64,000 bases of DNA from contig NZ_QUNR01000001.1 of the NCBI RefSeq assembly GCF_003387535.1, positions 496,001 to 560,000 of the forward strand, read 5' to 3'. The position numbers and the translations under genes are program-made. Below, one piece after another: positions 8,247 to 17,098 of this stretch. The stretch's first letter is position 1; each line of letters starts with the position of its first letter. This stretch comes from Paraperlucidibaca baekdonensis. GTDB taxonomy: Bacteria > Pseudomonadota > Gammaproteobacteria > Pseudomonadales > Moraxellaceae. The notes under the pieces are model-generated. The model saw only the letters and a program-made list of their open reading frames with translations, was not told the DNA's origin and did not search any database.

Positions 8247-10916
8247 ATGACAACGCGTACCACGCCTATTGGTTTATGGCCACACCTCACAAAACTCGCC
8301 GCGCTAAGCCTATTTTCGCTTGCCCTGATGGCCTGCGGTGGCAGTAGCAGCGGCAGTTTCTCATTTGATGACAGGCCTCAAGGCCCAGGCAATCCGAGTA
8401 CTGGCGGTCCTGGCACGCCCGGTCCGGAACTCAGCAGCCAGCCCAACCGTTACGACTTCGCCAACCGCTGCGTGGCCTTGCGCTCGGTGGCCACCAACCA
8501 GTTTGTTTCGGTGGCCAATGGCCAATTACGCGCCAGCGCGCCATCACTCACTGATGCGCAAGCGTTCTACATGAAGCCCGCGGCACTGGGCAGCTATTTG
8601 CTGTACAGCAGCGACAAACAGCTCGTCGCCGGCGCCAACCTGAATGCGCTTAGCGCCGCTCGCGAGGCCAATAAATTCAGCCTGCGTGTGGCGGGCGACA
8701 CCACTGTGTATCCGCAGCCGCCACGCTACGATGTTGAGCCCAGTCTCGCAGACATTAACGCCTATCGCAGTTTCAATGATCCGCTCATTGGCGGTGATCG
8801 CTTTACTTTCACGCAGGCCGGCTCGGCCCAGCGCTTAACGGTAGGCAGCGCCGGCGCGGTGGCCTTAGCGGCCGCTAATACCGATGCAGCTCAACAATTT
8901 GCGCTGGTACCTGCCACAAACTGCGCAGAATTTCCTGAGGCCAATGACAACACGGCCGGCACTACCTTCAAAGGCAAAACCAGCGATGGCTCCGTGCTCG
9001 GCATGGCCGATGCGCATGTGCATTTAAGCTCCAGTACTTTCTTAGGGGGCGCCCAGCACGGTGCGGCTTTTCATCAGTTTGGCGTAACGCACGCGCTCAA
9101 TGACTGCCAAGAAACGCACGGCCCGAATGGCTTTTTGGACTTAGTCGGTAGCCTATTTGTCAACGACTTCGATGGTCACAATACCGGTGGCTGGCCCACG
9201 CACATCGATTGGCCATCGCGCGAAAATCTCACCCACGAAGCCATGTATTGGAAATGGGTGGAGCGCGCGTGGAAGTCAGGTTTGCGCATCATGGTCAATG
9301 ATGTGGTGGAAAACGAAACGCTGTGCGAACTCGAGCGCAATGTCACGCGCCAGCCCCTGCGCGATTGCAATGAAATGAACAATGCCGCCAATCAAGTCGG
9401 CACGCTGTACGCATTGCAAGATTATATTGATGCGCAATACGGTGGGCGCGGCAAAGGCTTTTTCCGCCTCGTGCTCGGCCCCGATGAAGCGCGCCGTACT
9501 GTGGAAGCGGGCAACTTGGCGGTGGTCATTGGCATCGAAATCTCCAACGTCTTAAATTGCAAAATCAACTACAACCCATTACGCCAACAACAGCCATTTG
9601 AAGAAACTGGCACGGGTTTGACTGAAAACAGATACGACTGCGACGAAGATGAAATTCGCACACAGCTCGATCGCTTGGTCGATCTCGGCGTGCGCCAAAT
9701 CATCTCGATCCATGAGTTTGATAACGCCATTGGCGGCAACGGCATCTTTGATGGCACCGTGCTCAATGTCGGCAACCGCGAAAACTCTGGCGGTATTCCC
9801 TCGGCAGAAATTAATGCTTTAGTGGGCGCGCTCGGCAACCCGTCGCAAATATCGCCACTGGGCTTTTTGCAGTCGGCTGAGTTGCCTACCGGCGAGTTTT
9901 GGACCACCTACGACTGCCCCGAAGAGGATGTCACGCCGGGTTTCTCTGGCTATTACGACGGCAATTCAGGCGGTGCCAAGATGACCAGCATCAGCCCGAC
10001 AGCGCCCTTTGATATTGCCGGTGTGGAGAGTCCATTGGCGGCGCTGGGCATTGTCAATCCGGTGTGCCCCTACTTGGGGCAAGGCTTCCGGCCCGGTGGA
10101 CCGCTGGCATGCTACCCCGCAAAAAACCAATGCAATGCGCGCTGGCTGACACCAATTGGTTTATTTGCTTTCCAAGAAATGATGAAGCGTGGCCTGATTT
10201 TCGACATCGATCATTTGGAATTAGAAATCAAAACGCAGGCGCTGGAACTCGCCGAAGCGCAGCCGGTGGCATATCCGTTTGTGTCCACACACGGCACCTT
10301 TGGCGGCACCAGCAACGACCAAGCCAAACGTATTCTGCAAAATGGCGGCCTACTGTTTCCCAGCCTTGGCAATGGCCCCAGCCACATTGGTCAAATCGCT
10401 GAACTCCGTGCCATTTACGATACGCTGCCCAATCCACGGCCGCTGTTTAGCATGGGTTTTGGCACCGACACCAATGGTCTTTCGGCACAGTCTGGCCCGC
10501 GTGGAAACATTGAGGCCGGTAAAGAAGTGAGCTATCCCTACGAGCTATTTAATAGCAGCTTCTTGGCAAAATTGCCGAGCATGCAAGCCTTGAGTCCAAC
10601 GCCGGTGCGCTTTGATCAGCCCGAAGAGCGCGATGATGCCGGCAATGGCCGCACGTGGAGCCTCGACGAAGACGGTAGTGCGCATTACGGCATGATGAGC
10701 GGCTTTGTTCGCGAAGTGCAGCTCGAAGGCAGCGCGCAAGACATGCAAGATGTGTTTAACTCAGCGGAAGGATTTCTACGCACCTGGCAGCGCACCAAAG
10801 AGGCGCAAGCCGCCATTGCGCGCGATGGCATTGCCACGCCTGCGGGTGTTTTGCGTGCCGCGCCGGCGTCAGACAGCCCGCTGGGCCCATTGCGTGCGTT
10901 GCTGCCCATCCCATGA
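8247..10916 (+). CDS. Large secreted lipoprotein: beta-trefoil-like domain plus amidohydrolase / M19-like domain
   Basis: 889 residues. A signal peptide ends in the lipobox LMACGG, followed by a Gly/Ser/Pro linker. Residues about 70-225 (CVALRSVATNQFVSVANGQL, LGSYLLYSSDKQLVAG) resemble fascin/ricin-type beta-trefoil repeats. From about residue 250 a TIM-barrel metal-hydrolase pattern begins: MADAHVHLSS (HxH metal motif), VVIGIEISNVL, LGVRQIISIHEFDN, MKRGLIFDIDHLE, VSTHGTFGG and MGFGTDTNG. These suggest the amidohydrolase superfamily, closest by eye to membrane dipeptidase-like M19 proteins, but the domain has long insertions. Several cysteines fit an extracytoplasmic protein with disulfides. 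Substrate unknown. The start has only a weak ribosome site. A hydrolase gene follows 9 nt later. Confidence 0.7.
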   Translation: MTTRTTPIGLWPHLTKLAALSLFSLALMACGGSSSGSFSFDDRPQGPGNPSTGGPGTPGPELSSQPNRYDFANRCVALRSVATNQFVSVANGQLRASAPSLTDAQAFYMKPAALGSYLLYSSDKQLVAGANLNALSAAREANKFSLRVAGDTTVYPQPPRYDVEPSLADINAYRSFNDPLIGGDRFTFTQAGSAQRLTVGSAGAVALAAANTDAAQQFALVPATNCAEFPEANDNTAGTTFKGKTSDGSVLGMADAHVHLSSSTFLGGAQHGAAFHQFGVTHALNDCQETHGPNGFLDLVGSLFVNDFDGHNTGGWPTHIDWPSRENLTHEAMYWKWVERAWKSGLRIMVNDVVENETLCELERNVTRQPLRDCNEMNNAANQVGTLYALQDYIDAQYGGRGKGFFRLVLGPDEARRTVEAGNLAVVIGIEISNVLNCKINYNPLRQQQPFEETGTGLTENRYDCDEDEIRTQLDRLVDLGVRQIISIHEFDNAIGGNGIFDGTVLNVGNRENSGGIPSAEINALVGALGNPSQISPLGFLQSAELPTGEFWTTYDCPEEDVTPGFSGYYDGNSGGAKMTSISPTAPFDIAGVESPLAALGIVNPVCPYLGQGFRPGGPLACYPAKNQCNARWLTPIGLFAFQEMMKRGLIFDIDHLELEIKTQALELAEAQPVAYPFVSTHGTFGGTSNDQAKRILQNGGLLFPSLGNGPSHIGQIAELRAIYDTLPNPRPLFSMGFGTDTNGLSAQSGPRGNIEAGKEVSYPYELFNSSFLAKLPSMQALSPTPVRFDQPEERDDAGNGRTWSLDEDGSAHYGMMSGFVREVQLEGSAQDMQDVFNSAEGFLRTWQRTKEAQAAIARDGIATPAGVLRAAPASDSPLGPLRALLPIP

Positions 10917-10925
10917 GGAGTCTTC

Positions 10926-11894
10926 GTGACCCGCTTTTCACCCGAGGCCGCGCGTCGTGCGCTGAAGCCGCTGAACCTCGATATACGCGCGCCGTGGCCC
11001 GAGGCACTCGCCGACTACGCGCGCTTTTATGGGCTGGATTGTTTAGCCGCTGAGGCGCCGGCGCCCACACGTCACGATATCGGCACAACCGAGGCGTGGG
11101 GTTTTGATATTGCCACCCAGGTCTTTTTGCCTGAGAACACTAGCCGCGCTCGCGGCACTTTGCTGGTGCTGCATGGCTATTTCGATCACGCCGGATTGTT
11201 CACACACCCCATCCGCGCAGGTCTAACCCAAGGCTATGCGGTAGTGGTGGTTGATCTGCCAGGCCACGGCTTGTCGTCGGGGCCGCCGGGTGAGATCGAT
11301 GACTTCGCGCATTATCAAGAAATGCTCCGCGATCTGCTCGCCGAGCTCACGCCGCAGCTACCGAAGCCGTGGGTGGCGGTCGGTCAAAGCACCGGCGGCG
11401 GCATTTTACTCGATCATGTCTTGTCGTCATTGGCCGTGGGTAAGCGCCCAGCATTTGCGCGCGTGCAGCTCTGGGCGCCGTTGGTGCGCATCGCCAAATG
11501 GCGTCAAGTCACTGCCGCATTTAGTCTGTTTGGCCGCTTTAAACGCAGCGTGCCGCGACATTTCAAACGCAGCAGCCATGACGATGATTTTGTCGATTTA
11601 ATTTGGCACAAAGACCCATTTCAGCTGCGTGAGGTGCCGCTCAAATGGGTCGGCTCAATGATTCGTTGGGAAACTCACATGCAGTCGCTGCCGGCCTGCC
11701 GCTTCCCGCTAACCGTGGTGCAAGGCGATGCCGATGACACCGTGGACTGGCGCTATAACCTGCGCTTTATTGAGCAAAAAACCTATGTTGAGCGCGTTAT
11801 TGAGGTGCATGGCGGCCTGCATCACTTGGCCAATGACAGTGAGCCATATCGACAACCGGCGTTGTCAGCTTTGGTGCGGCATGTGCTAATCTAA
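10926..11894 (+). CDS. Alpha/beta hydrolase (serine aminopeptidase S33 / lysophospholipase-like)
   Basis: 322 residues with the hydrolase fold: oxyanion region LLVLHGYFDHAGLF, nucleophile elbow GQSTGG, acid region VVQGDADDTVDW and a C-terminal catalytic His in HGGLHHLAND. The pattern LPGHGLSSGPPGEIDDF fits monoacylglycerol-lipase-like members of the S33 group. Start is GTG 10926 with GAGGAG 5 nt upstream. It follows the large lipoprotein gene by 9 nt and is likely co-expressed with it. No signal peptide, so cytoplasmic. Substrate not determinable. Confidence 0.8.
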   Translation: MTRFSPEAARRALKPLNLDIRAPWPEALADYARFYGLDCLAAEAPAPTRHDIGTTEAWGFDIATQVFLPENTSRARGTLLVLHGYFDHAGLFTHPIRAGLTQGYAVVVVDLPGHGLSSGPPGEIDDFAHYQEMLRDLLAELTPQLPKPWVAVGQSTGGGILLDHVLSSLAVGKRPAFARVQLWAPLVRIAKWRQVTAAFSLFGRFKRSVPRHFKRSSHDDDFVDLIWHKDPFQLREVPLKWVGSMIRWETHMQSLPACRFPLTVVQGDADDTVDWRYNLRFIEQKTYVERVIEVHGGLHHLANDSEPYRQPALSALVRHVLI

Positions 11895-11931
11895 ATTCGT
11901 CTATATCATCCACTGCTTACAAGAGGTTTTT

Positions 11932-12363
11932 ATGCCAGCCCATCGTGTTGAAGTTGTTCAGAATTTTCCATTTTCAGTTGATAAGCTCTACGCTTATTTG
12001 AGCGATCACGAAAAGTTGGGCATTATTTTGCCGGCCAAAATTCGTCGCATCAAAGACGGTCAAGGTAGCGTCAACGGCGTTGGCTCTGTGCGTAAATTGA
12101 CCTTGCCCGGCGGCGTATCATTAGAAGAAACGGTCACCAAGGCAGAGACCAATCGCTTGGTCGAATACACCATTACGCGGGGCGGTTTTCCGGTGAAAAA
12201 TCATTTAGGCATCATGCGTTTTTCTGGCGATGCGAAGTCCTCGCACCTGCACTACACCATCGACTTTGACTCGGCACTGCCAGGTAGCGGATGGCTGTTG
12301 AAGTTGGCTTTGGGCTCGCCCATTAAAGCCGGATTAAAGAAGCTCGCCAAACAGGGCGTATGA
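11932..12363 (+). CDS. SRPBCC-family protein (polyketide cyclase / START-like fold)
   Basis: 143 residues: HRVEVVQNFPFSVDKLYAYLSDHEKLGIILPAKIRRIKDG, then VNGVGSVRKLTLPGGVSLEETVTKAE and LHYTIDFDSALPGSGWLLKLAL. This is the helix-grip pattern of the SRPBCC superfamily, which binds hydrophobic ligands. AAGAGG lies just upstream of ATG 11932. It stands alone after the hydrolase and is followed by an intrinsic terminator. Ligand and function unknown. Confidence 0.75.
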   Translation: MPAHRVEVVQNFPFSVDKLYAYLSDHEKLGIILPAKIRRIKDGQGSVNGVGSVRKLTLPGGVSLEETVTKAETNRLVEYTITRGGFPVKNHLGIMRFSGDAKSSHLHYTIDFDSALPGSGWLLKLALGSPIKAGLKKLAKQGV

Positions 12364-12367
12364 TGTG

Positions 12368-12396
12368 AAAAGGCTCCTATTTAGGAGCCTTTTTTT
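12368..12396. terminator. Bidirectional intrinsic terminator
   Basis: Perfect 12-bp stem AAAAGGCTCCTA / TAGGAGCCTTTT around a 2-nt loop, with further T residues, between convergent genes. Confidence 0.92.
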
Positions 12397-12426
12397 GCGT
12401 CAGAAAAACTCAGTCATGTGACCACA

Positions 12427-13425
12427 TTAGGCCGGTGTAATGCCGACTAGCAGCTCCAAACGACCGGGCCGCACGCGCATGTCACGAATCTCAAATTGAT
12501 TCACCAGCTGCATCAGCAACTCTTGGCTATCAATGAGCGTACTTAAGCCCGGTAGCGAGGCAAATTCCGTGAGGTTGGAGAGCTTTTCGACCATCCAATA
12601 GCGGTTTTGCAAGAGGTCGCCAAGATCAGTTTCTTGCAAGTTGATGCGCCACAGACGTGGCCCTTCGCGTTCAACTCCCGGAATATCTTGCAGAATCTGA
12701 TTGACGGGCGACTTGGTGGGCAAGCGGTTGGCGACAAAAAACATGCCGCGGCCGACCTGCTTGGTTGCCCAGTTGGCAACGAAGTTGGTTTGTCGAAATT
12801 GTGCATCAAGCGACTCATCAACTTGGCGAACGCGAATGTATTGGGTATTACGCGAGACCTTGCACTCGAGCACATCGAACTTCATCTCGATGGTGTAGAT
12901 GAGGCGGTTGTGATGGCCATCGATGGCGACCGTAACGCGGTCATCGCCACAATAAACCGCTAAATAATCAACGCTGGCGTGACGATCGGCGAGGTTGCGC
13001 ATTTGCTTGTTGATCAGCGACTCGGGCAACGGCAGGGTGATCGTTGATTTACGCAAATACGCCTGCGCCATTTGCATGGCCACTTCGCGCGCCATTTGGC
13101 TGGCGGCTTTGGCGGTGTCATTGGCGAGTTGGGCGGTCATTTTCGCGCCATCTTCGGCGAGTTGAGCAACAATCTGCGCGCTTTTAGACGCCCGCGTAAT
13201 GGCATTGCGCGCGCTTTCGTTGGCGAGCTCGGCGGCACTTTTCGCGGTTTCGCTAGCCATGCTGGCAACCTCCTTGGCCGCCTCCCGAGCCACCGTACGC
13301 GCGTGCTCGGCGGCCTCTCTGGCGCTACCAAAAACGCGCCTTGCCGACGACTGCATATCGGTGGCGGTTTCTCGTATGGATGGACGCTTGCGCGGCGCTT
13401 TGTTCGAGGTGGCATCATCCGTCAT
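12427..13425 (-). CDS. Hypothetical protein with alanine-rich helical N-terminus
   Basis: 332 residues, not recognised. Residues about 20-125 are a long Ala-rich heptad-like stretch (AREAAEHARTVAREAAKEVAS, ASETAKSAAELANESARNA) resembling LEA- or apolipoprotein-like amphipathic helices. The C-terminal 200 residues look globular and mixed alpha/beta (DYLAVYCGDDRVTVAIDGHHNRLIYTIEMKFDVLECKVSRN). No signal peptide or membrane segment. It runs leftward after the nitroreductase gene (25 nt apart), possibly in one operon. A membrane- or surface-binding role for the helix is speculation. Confidence 0.65.
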   Translation of the reverse strand: MTDDATSNKAPRKRPSIRETATDMQSSARRVFGSAREAAEHARTVAREAAKEVASMASETAKSAAELANESARNAITRASKSAQIVAQLAEDGAKMTAQLANDTAKAASQMAREVAMQMAQAYLRKSTITLPLPESLINKQMRNLADRHASVDYLAVYCGDDRVTVAIDGHHNRLIYTIEMKFDVLECKVSRNTQYIRVRQVDESLDAQFRQTNFVANWATKQVGRGMFFVANRLPTKSPVNQILQDIPGVEREGPRLWRINLQETDLGDLLQNRYWMVEKLSNLTEFASLPGLSTLIDSQELLMQLVNQFEIRDMRVRPGRLELLVGITPA

Positions 13426-13449
13426 GGTCGGCGTCTCACAGGTAGTGGC

Positions 13450-14154
13450 TTACGCCTCAGCGAAAGCTACGGGCGCTTGATTAAACTGAACGGTTTCGCT
13501 CAATGGCGCACGCTCGGTACGAGCGCCATTGGCTGCAATGCTGGGGTCCTCGTAGCCAAACGAGATGCCAAATAGTATTTGTATGTCGTCGTCGATGCCG
13601 AAGGCTTGGCGCACATCATCAGGATAATACCCCATGGAACCTTGTGCGCAGCTGCCTAAGCCGTGCGCATGCATCGATAGCATGAGTGTTTGCGCGTACA
13701 TGCCAACATCGAGCGCCATGGGGATGCCGTATTCGCGCTTCATGCCAATAAAGCACACGTGCGGCGCATCAAACAGCTCAAAGTTGCGCAGCGTTGCCTG
13801 CATGCGGCCAACCTTGTCTTCGCGGGCAATGCCCATGGCGCCGTACAGCGCCGCCGCGCAAGCGTATTGGCGATTTTTATGCTCGCCCGATGTGCTCGGC
13901 ATGAAGCCAATATCTGGGGTCATGGCGCGGCCGGTCATGGCGCCGGTGCGCATGCGTTCACGCAAGGCGTCACGGGTCTCACCGGAGGCCACATAAATCT
14001 GCCACGGCTGCACATTACAATTCGATGGCGCCGCTTGCGCGAGCTCAAAAACCGAGCGCAGCACATCCTCGGGCACGGCTTTGGGCAAATAACCACGCAC
14101 CGAGCGGCGCTGCGTAATGGCATCAAATACAGAAAGGCTTTGCGGGGTCGACAT
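13450..14154 (-). CDS. Nitroreductase-family FMN oxidoreductase
   Basis: 234 residues. The N-terminal FMN-binding signature is FDAITQRRSVRGYLPKAVPEDVL followed by AQAAPSNCNVQPWQIYVASG; the central YAQTLMLSMHAHGLGSCAQGSM and C-terminal FGISFGYED are family features. Such enzymes use NAD(P)H to reduce nitroaromatics, quinones or other acceptors as cytoplasmic dimers. Substrate unknown. It is the first gene of a leftward pair with the Ala-rich hypothetical protein. Confidence 0.88.
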   Translation of the reverse strand: MSTPQSLSVFDAITQRRSVRGYLPKAVPEDVLRSVFELAQAAPSNCNVQPWQIYVASGETRDALRERMRTGAMTGRAMTPDIGFMPSTSGEHKNRQYACAAALYGAMGIAREDKVGRMQATLRNFELFDAPHVCFIGMKREYGIPMALDVGMYAQTLMLSMHAHGLGSCAQGSMGYYPDDVRQAFGIDDDIQILFGISFGYEDPSIAANGARTERAPLSETVQFNQAPVAFAEA

Positions 14155-14278
14155 AAGGCGCTCCTAAACGCTGAAAATAACGATGAGCCGTTACAGCGTT
14201 TTACCTTATGACAACACGCTTGCACAGCACAGCGGCGTAAGGAATTGCTAGCCTGATGTTCTGAGATAACTCACGTGA

Positions 14279-16210
14279 ATGATTATGTGGCGATTTTTAT
14301 CGCGCTGGCGCCGTCATCAGGCTAGCGCCAACCAAGCGGATGCACTGAACGCAGCAATCATCCAGGGCTCGACCGCCGTGGCGATTATTGCGACCGGTTG
14401 CAACGGCGTCATCTCGCTATTTAATAGCGGGGCTGAGGCCATGCTGGGTTATCGCGCCGATGAATTGGTGGGCATCAAAACGCCTGCTATGTTCCACGAT
14501 GCGAATGAAATGCGTGATCACGCCCGTACGCTTGAGGTCGAGTATGGCGTGCATGTCGGCGGCTTTGAGGTGATTGTGCACATGGCGAAAATGGCCGGCC
14601 ACGAAACCAAGCCGTGGACCTATATTCGCAAAGATGGCTCGCAGTTACGCGTGAGCCTAGCGGTCACCGCCTTACAGGATGCGCAGGGTCAAATCAGCGG
14701 CTATATGGGCATTGCCAATGATATTTCTGCCTATTCGGCGCTCCAAGATGAGCTCAGCATCAGCCAGCTGAGTTTTTTAAATGCCTTCGCCACGGCCGCT
14801 CACGGCATGGCGGTGGTCGCGCCCAATGGCCGTTTGCGCGACGTCAATATTTCGTTGTGCGAAATGGTCGGTTACAGCCACGATGAATTGCTCGCCACTG
14901 ACTTTCAGGGCATTACGCATCCCGATGACCTAGCCGAAGATTTATCGTATGTGCAGCGCTGCCTGTCGGGTGCGCTATCGTCGTATCAGCTCGAAAAACG
15001 CTATGTGCATCGCGATGGCCGAGTGATTTACGCGTTGCTGAGCGTGTCGTTGGTGCGCGATCGCCATCAGGAACCACTGTATTTTATTTCGCATGTGCAG
15101 GACCTCACAGCGCGTCATACTGCCAAGCAACGCTTGCGCGAGCGTGAGCAGCAGCTGCAAACCATCGTCGATGCGGTCGTTGACGCAATTATCACCATTA
15201 ACGCGAATGGCGAAATTGAGCGCTTTAACCACGCTGCCGAGCAGTTGTTTGGTTACCCGGAGGGCGCGGTGCAAGGCCAGCCAGTGAGCATGTTATTGCC
15301 GGAAGCATTGCGAAATAGACGCCACGCTGGCTTTGCGCCCATGCAGCAGGTGCGCGGACCGCTCAGTGCCTTGCCCGAAATTGAGGGGCAGCGCGCCGAT
15401 GGCAGCCACTTTTGGATGGAGGTGCAGCTCGCGCCACTCGCACATGCCACCGAGTTTAAGCAGGTTGCCGTGGTGCGCGATATCACCGAGCGTCGGCGCG
15501 TGGAGCGCATGAAAGAGGAGTTTATTTCCACCGTTAGCCATGAGCTGCGCACGCCACTCACGGCGATTGCTGGCTCACTCGATTTAGTGGTGACTGGGGT
15601 GATGGGCTCGCTCAACAGCGAGCAAGAGCAGCTGCTGACGATTGCGCAGCGCAACAGCCAGCGCTTGAGCTACCTCATCAATGACTTGCTCGATATGGAC
15701 CGCTTGGTCTCCGGCAGCATTGATTTGACTATCGAGGCGCACGATTTGGCACCGATTGTGACCGAGAGCATCAGCCTCAACAGCAGTTATGCCGCGCAGT
15801 TTGGCGTCAGTTATCGCCTACACGGGCAGTGCCCCGAGGAGGTGATGGTCGACGCCGCGCGTTTGCAGCAGGTGTTAGCAAACTTTCTCTCGAATGCCGC
15901 GAAATTTTCGCCGGAAAACTCAGTGGTCGATATCGTCATGGAGGACCGTGGCTTGTATGCACGCATTTCGGTACTCGATAGTGGCGCCGGCATTCCGGAG
16001 GCGAAGTGGAACAAGCTATTTGCTAAGTTTTCCCAGCTTGACTCATCGGATACGCGTCAACGCAGTGGTACGGGTTTAGGCTTGGCCATTACCAAGGCCT
16101 TGGCGGAATGCATGCAGGCACGCGTGGGGTATGCGCCGCGAGAGCCGCATGGCTCGGCATTTTATATTGATCTATTGAAGAAAACGAAAGTGCCACAGGC
16201 GATGACGTGA
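14279..16210 (+). CDS. Multi-PAS hybrid-type sensor histidine kinase without receiver
   Basis: 643 residues, no convincing membrane segment, so probably a cytoplasmic sensor. Three PAS modules in tandem: about 25-150 (STAVAIIATGCNGVISLFNSGAEAMLGY), 160-275 (GMAVVAPNGRLRDVNISLCEMVGY) and 285-405 (DAIITINANGEIERFNHAAEQLFGY). HisKA follows with phospho-acceptor His421 in STVSHELRTPLTAIAGSL, then HATPase_c with N-box NFLSNAAKFSP, G1 DSGAGIPEAKW and G2 GTGLGLAIT. The separate receiver and Hpt genes downstream complete a phosphorelay. The start (ATG 14279) has a weak ribosome site; ATG 14285 is an alternative. Signal unknown. Confidence 0.9.
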   Translation: MIMWRFLSRWRRHQASANQADALNAAIIQGSTAVAIIATGCNGVISLFNSGAEAMLGYRADELVGIKTPAMFHDANEMRDHARTLEVEYGVHVGGFEVIVHMAKMAGHETKPWTYIRKDGSQLRVSLAVTALQDAQGQISGYMGIANDISAYSALQDELSISQLSFLNAFATAAHGMAVVAPNGRLRDVNISLCEMVGYSHDELLATDFQGITHPDDLAEDLSYVQRCLSGALSSYQLEKRYVHRDGRVIYALLSVSLVRDRHQEPLYFISHVQDLTARHTAKQRLREREQQLQTIVDAVVDAIITINANGEIERFNHAAEQLFGYPEGAVQGQPVSMLLPEALRNRRHAGFAPMQQVRGPLSALPEIEGQRADGSHFWMEVQLAPLAHATEFKQVAVVRDITERRRVERMKEEFISTVSHELRTPLTAIAGSLDLVVTGVMGSLNSEQEQLLTIAQRNSQRLSYLINDLLDMDRLVSGSIDLTIEAHDLAPIVTESISLNSSYAAQFGVSYRLHGQCPEEVMVDAARLQQVLANFLSNAAKFSPENSVVDIVMEDRGLYARISVLDSGAGIPEAKWNKLFAKFSQLDSSDTRQRSGTGLGLAITKALAECMQARVGYAPREPHGSAFYIDLLKKTKVPQAMT

Positions 16211-16299
16211 AGCCGACAGATGTTGCGCAATTGCCATGGAAGTGCTGTGACAGCGCACATAGTATCAGCGTTATACATTAGATTTTTTCGAGGTTTGCG

Positions 16300-16695
16300 A
16301 TGTCCTTGCAGCAGGTGTTGTTAGTCGATGACGAGCCTGACATTCGCGCCTTAGTGAGCCTCATTTTGCAGCGCTTGGGCGGCTTAACGGTGCGTGCAGC
16401 GTCCTCTGGGCAAGAGGCATTAGATATTTTGCAGGCCGGATTTGAGCCCGATATCATTTTGCTGGATGTCATGATGCCGGATATGGACGGTGTGCAAACG
16501 TTGGCTGAAATGCGCGCTATGCCTGAGGTGGCGCCACTACCCATCTGTTTTTTAACGGCCAAAATTCAGCCGGCCGATATTGCTCGTTGGCGCGCACTGG
16601 GTGTCGACGATGTGCTTACAAAACCGTTTATTCCCGCTAAGCTCGTTGAACAAGTAAGGAGCTGCTGGGAATATGTCCAACGAGATAGATCTTGA
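16300..16695 (+). CDS. Single-domain response regulator receiver
   Basis: 131 residues consisting of one CheY-like receiver: acidic pocket VDDEPD, phospho-acceptor Asp56 in LLDVMMPDMDG, and conserved Thr and Lys in FLTAK and LTKPF. No output domain. It lies 89 nt after the PAS kinase and overlaps the next gene by 23 nt, so kinase, receiver and Hpt probably form one relay, the receiver either passing phosphate to the Hpt protein or acting by protein contact. Confidence 0.9.
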   Translation: MSLQQVLLVDDEPDIRALVSLILQRLGGLTVRAASSGQEALDILQAGFEPDIILLDVMMPDMDGVQTLAEMRAMPEVAPLPICFLTAKIQPADIARWRALGVDDVLTKPFIPAKLVEQVRSCWEYVQRDRS

Positions 16696-17005
16696 AAACG
16701 ATGCCGAGTGGCTTGAGTTAGTCGCTGGTTTTCGCACACATTTTTGGCAGGTGCGCGTGCCCGAGTTGCTGAGTAACTGGGCGGCAGCAAAGTCCGTGAG
16801 TCAGACGCAATGGCCTGATGACCTTAAACGCGCTATTCACGGTATAGCTGGCTCCGCTGGTCTGATTGGTTACGCGGACATCGGTGATGCCGCGCGCTCC
16901 GTTGAGCAAGCATGGGATAGCGGCCAACTCAGTGCCGAGGCACTCATGCAGCGCATTGATGCGCTAGCTCAAGATATTGCTACGCTAGCGACTGATCAGG
17001 TCTAA
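16673..17005 (+). CDS. Histidine phosphotransfer (Hpt) protein
   Basis: 110 residues, all helical, with the Hpt motif AIHGIAGSAGLIGY (acceptor His56). Overlaps the receiver gene by 23 nt; AAGGAG lies about 10 nt upstream of ATG 16673. It should shuttle phosphate between the receiver and another, unlinked regulator. The output of the relay is not visible in the window. Confidence 0.85.
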   Translation: MSNEIDLENDAEWLELVAGFRTHFWQVRVPELLSNWAAAKSVSQTQWPDDLKRAIHGIAGSAGLIGYADIGDAARSVEQAWDSGQLSAEALMQRIDALAQDIATLATDQV

Positions 17006-17098
17006 ACCACGCTTCATCGAAAAGCCTGCTAAGAGGACTTTCCAACATTATTCGGATTTATTAGTATGCCAACACATGCTAATAAAAAAGGTTCCTCG

